NCBI GenBank assembly: GCA_019359325.1
Contig: JAHHHN010000001.1
Span: 620,001-684,000, forward strand
DNA: 64,000 nucleotides
Origin: Mojavia pulchra JT2-VF2
GTDB taxonomy: Bacteria > Cyanobacteriota > Cyanobacteriia > Cyanobacteriales > Nostocaceae
Reading direction: 5' to 3'
Below the pieces are notes generated by a model. The model was not told where the DNA came from and ran no database searches. It worked only from the letters and a program-made list of their open reading frames with translations. The first letter of the stretch is position 1, and the number at the start of each line of letters is the position of its first letter. Positions 62,358 to 64,000 of the stretch are shown here, piece by piece. The position numbers were made by a program, and so were the translations under genes.

Positions 62358-63788
62358 ATGACTTCTAAGCAGTTACTTTTCAATAGTTTTTTACAAGAAG
62401 ACTTTTCTCCTCAAGAACGAGCTGCACAAGCTTGGATTGTAATTCTGGGCTTCGTATTGCTGACAATAAGCTGCTATTTTACTGGCGCTGCTGGTATGTT
62501 GCGCCTAGTTTATCCGGTAACAGCTTTGGCTGTTGGTGTGTTTCTATACTTGCGGCATCCCATTCTCTACATCGGCTTCACCTGGTGGATATGGTTTCTC
62601 ACGCCCTTAATTGCTCGTTTGGTTGACTATCGAATTGGTTGGGACGCTACCCGCCAGATTCTCATAGCCCCATACTTAGTAGTTTTTGTCACTATAGCAA
62701 CTTTTTGGCGGTATCTACCCAACGCCCTACGCATGGGGGGTTTACCTTTTATTTTGGCTTTTATTGGAGTGTTTTATGGTTTCTTGGTTGGTCTGATTTA
62801 TAACGCACCTATCCCTGTAGCGCGTGGACTTCTAGATTGGCTCAGTCCCATTATCTTTGCTTTTCATTTATTTGTTAACTGGCGAGATTATCCTAGTTAT
62901 CGCCAGCATATTCAGAACACCTTTCTTTGGTGTGTGTTAATTACGGGAGCTTATGGCGTATATCAATTTGTTGTGGCTCCTGAGTGGGATAAATACTGGC
63001 TTATAGAATCAAAAATGTTTAGCAGTTCTGGAGATCCTGTACCTTTTGGAATGCGTGTATGGAGTACTCTGCACTCAGTCGGGCCTTTTGGTTCTGTTAT
63101 GCAGGCTGGTCTATTGTTATTATTTACTAGCTCAGGAAATTTAATTTTTCCGGCCTCAGCTGTAGGCTATTTATCATTTTTATTAGCACAAGCACGTACT
63201 AACTGGGGCGGCTGGTTATTAGGCGTAATTATAATTATGGGTTCAGTCAAGGCGCGGATTCAAATGCGCTTAATTACCATAATTTTAGTGATGGCAGTAT
63301 GTGTTGTGCCCTTAACAACCATTGAACCAATTTCTGAGGTTGTAACAGATCGTTTGGAAAGTTTTTCCAATTTACAAGAAGATAACAGCTTTAAGGATAG
63401 GTCGGGAAGCTATGACAGAAACTTGGGTATAGCGCTTTCTAATGTTTTAGGTAATGGCTTAGGAAATATCTGGAAAGTTAATGAAAAAACAGGACAAATA
63501 GAAGTATTTGTAATTGACAGTGGCATTTTAGATATGTTTTTCACTCTTGGTTGGTTTGGGGCAATTTTTTATATTGGTGGGTTAATGTTGATGATTGTCA
63601 ATGTTAGTAAATATAGGGAAGCTCGTTTCGATAGTTTTGTAAGTGCTTCTCGTGCCATTGGTATCAGTTCTTGTGCCCAGTTAATTATTGGTAGTGGGAT
63701 GCTGAGTGTGGCAGGTATGATTCTTTGGGGATTTTTGGCTATGGCTATGGCAGCACATAAATACTATGAGCATCATGGAATTAAGTAA
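62358..63788 (+). CDS. Wzy/O-antigen-ligase-like polysaccharide polymerase
   Basis: A 476-aa polytopic protein with about ten to twelve membrane helices (first AWIVILGFVLLTISCYFTGA, last VAGMILWGFLAMAMAAHKY) and a larger periplasmic-type loop around residues 325-380 (RLESFSNLQEDNSFKDRSGS). This layout fits Wzy polymerases and WaaL ligases; sequence in these families is weakly conserved. As the last gene of the HEP island it would polymerise repeat units brought across the membrane. 86 bases separate it from the preceding GT gene. The region after it to the window end shows no gene. Confidence 0.82.
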   Translation: MTSKQLLFNSFLQEDFSPQERAAQAWIVILGFVLLTISCYFTGAAGMLRLVYPVTALAVGVFLYLRHPILYIGFTWWIWFLTPLIARLVDYRIGWDATRQILIAPYLVVFVTIATFWRYLPNALRMGGLPFILAFIGVFYGFLVGLIYNAPIPVARGLLDWLSPIIFAFHLFVNWRDYPSYRQHIQNTFLWCVLITGAYGVYQFVVAPEWDKYWLIESKMFSSSGDPVPFGMRVWSTLHSVGPFGSVMQAGLLLLFTSSGNLIFPASAVGYLSFLLAQARTNWGGWLLGVIIIMGSVKARIQMRLITIILVMAVCVVPLTTIEPISEVVTDRLESFSNLQEDNSFKDRSGSYDRNLGIALSNVLGNGLGNIWKVNEKTGQIEVFVIDSGILDMFFTLGWFGAIFYIGGLMLMIVNVSKYREARFDSFVSASRAIGISSCAQLIIGSGMLSVAGMILWGFLAMAMAAHKYYEHHGIK

Positions 63789-64000
63789 ATGTGTATAATT
63801 AAGAATAAATTTTGAGTGTGTTATCTGTTGAAAATTAATTGCTAACAGTCAAAAATTAACGGTACTAACCGTTGTTTATTTATATATAGTAAAGTGGACA
63901 CGTAAATAAACCTAATTATCACAAGATACCTCAAAATTTTCAATATAGAAAGTTTTATATTTTGAGATTCTGGGTAGCGGTACTAGCTATTGAGAGTATT

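Overview
The window is chromosomal DNA from a filamentous, heterocyst-forming cyanobacterium (Nostocales). The evidence is frequent HIP1 palindromes (GCGATCGC), heptameric tandem repeats typical of Nostoc-type genomes, cyanobacterial housekeeping genes (ndhH, rsmH, pheT) and, above all, a gene block at 38.8-63.8 kb that matches the heterocyst envelope polysaccharide (HEP) island, including hepC and hepA. No rRNA, tRNA or CRISPR array was seen.

Region 1 (1-10.8 kb). After the 5' part of ndhH (minus strand, cut by the window edge) comes a minus-strand cluster of nine genes that looks like a chromosomal type IV secretion system. In transcription order it has a VirB2/TrbC-like pilin with an N-terminal extension, a small VirB3-like membrane protein, a VirB4-type ATPase, a VirB5/TrbJ-like secreted coiled-coil protein, a VirB6/TrbL-like polytopic protein, two tandem VirB8-like proteins, a VirB10-like protein and a small exported protein in the VirB9/VirB7 slot. 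The order is collinear with classical virB operons. No relaxase, VirD4 coupling protein or VirB11 is present between the flanking housekeeping genes ndhH and rsmH.

Region 2 (11-33.8 kb). This is mostly housekeeping and signalling: rsmH, a GAF histidine kinase, a long gene-poor stretch with a terminator and a decayed gene, a single-domain response regulator, a Crp-family regulator, an Opp/Dpp-type double ATPase, an SSB, a FAD monooxygenase, a MalK/UgpC-type ATPase with insertions, an RTX-repeat protein, a sugar-nucleotidyltransferase/phosphomutase fusion with degenerate mutase motifs, a YciI-like protein, pheT, and a PatA-like response regulator. Beside the PatA-like gene lie two further gene remnants, one of them a PIN-domain toxin tail.

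Region 3 (34.3-38.2 kb). A VWA protein, a PP2C phosphatase and a Ser/Thr-kinase-like protein with TPRs form a TerY-P / YegL-PphC-YegI type triad, closed by a good rho-independent terminator.

Region 4 (38.8-63.8 kb, all plus strand). This is the HEP island: CDP-sugar supply (rfbF, an SDR epimerase, an RfbC-like epimerase, a homoserine-dehydrogenase/SAF oxidoreductase, an LhgO-like FAD oxidase, a PhyH-like dioxygenase), at least eight glycosyltransferases or candidates, a Wzc-like copolymerase/BY-kinase, the HepC sugar transferase, the HepA ABC exporter and a Wzy/O-antigen-ligase-like protein. A 0.42-kb internally deleted IS630-type element sits inside the island. The genes together would make, polymerise and export the polysaccharide layer that protects heterocysts from oxygen. 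Function was assigned by reading motifs only; no database search was run.
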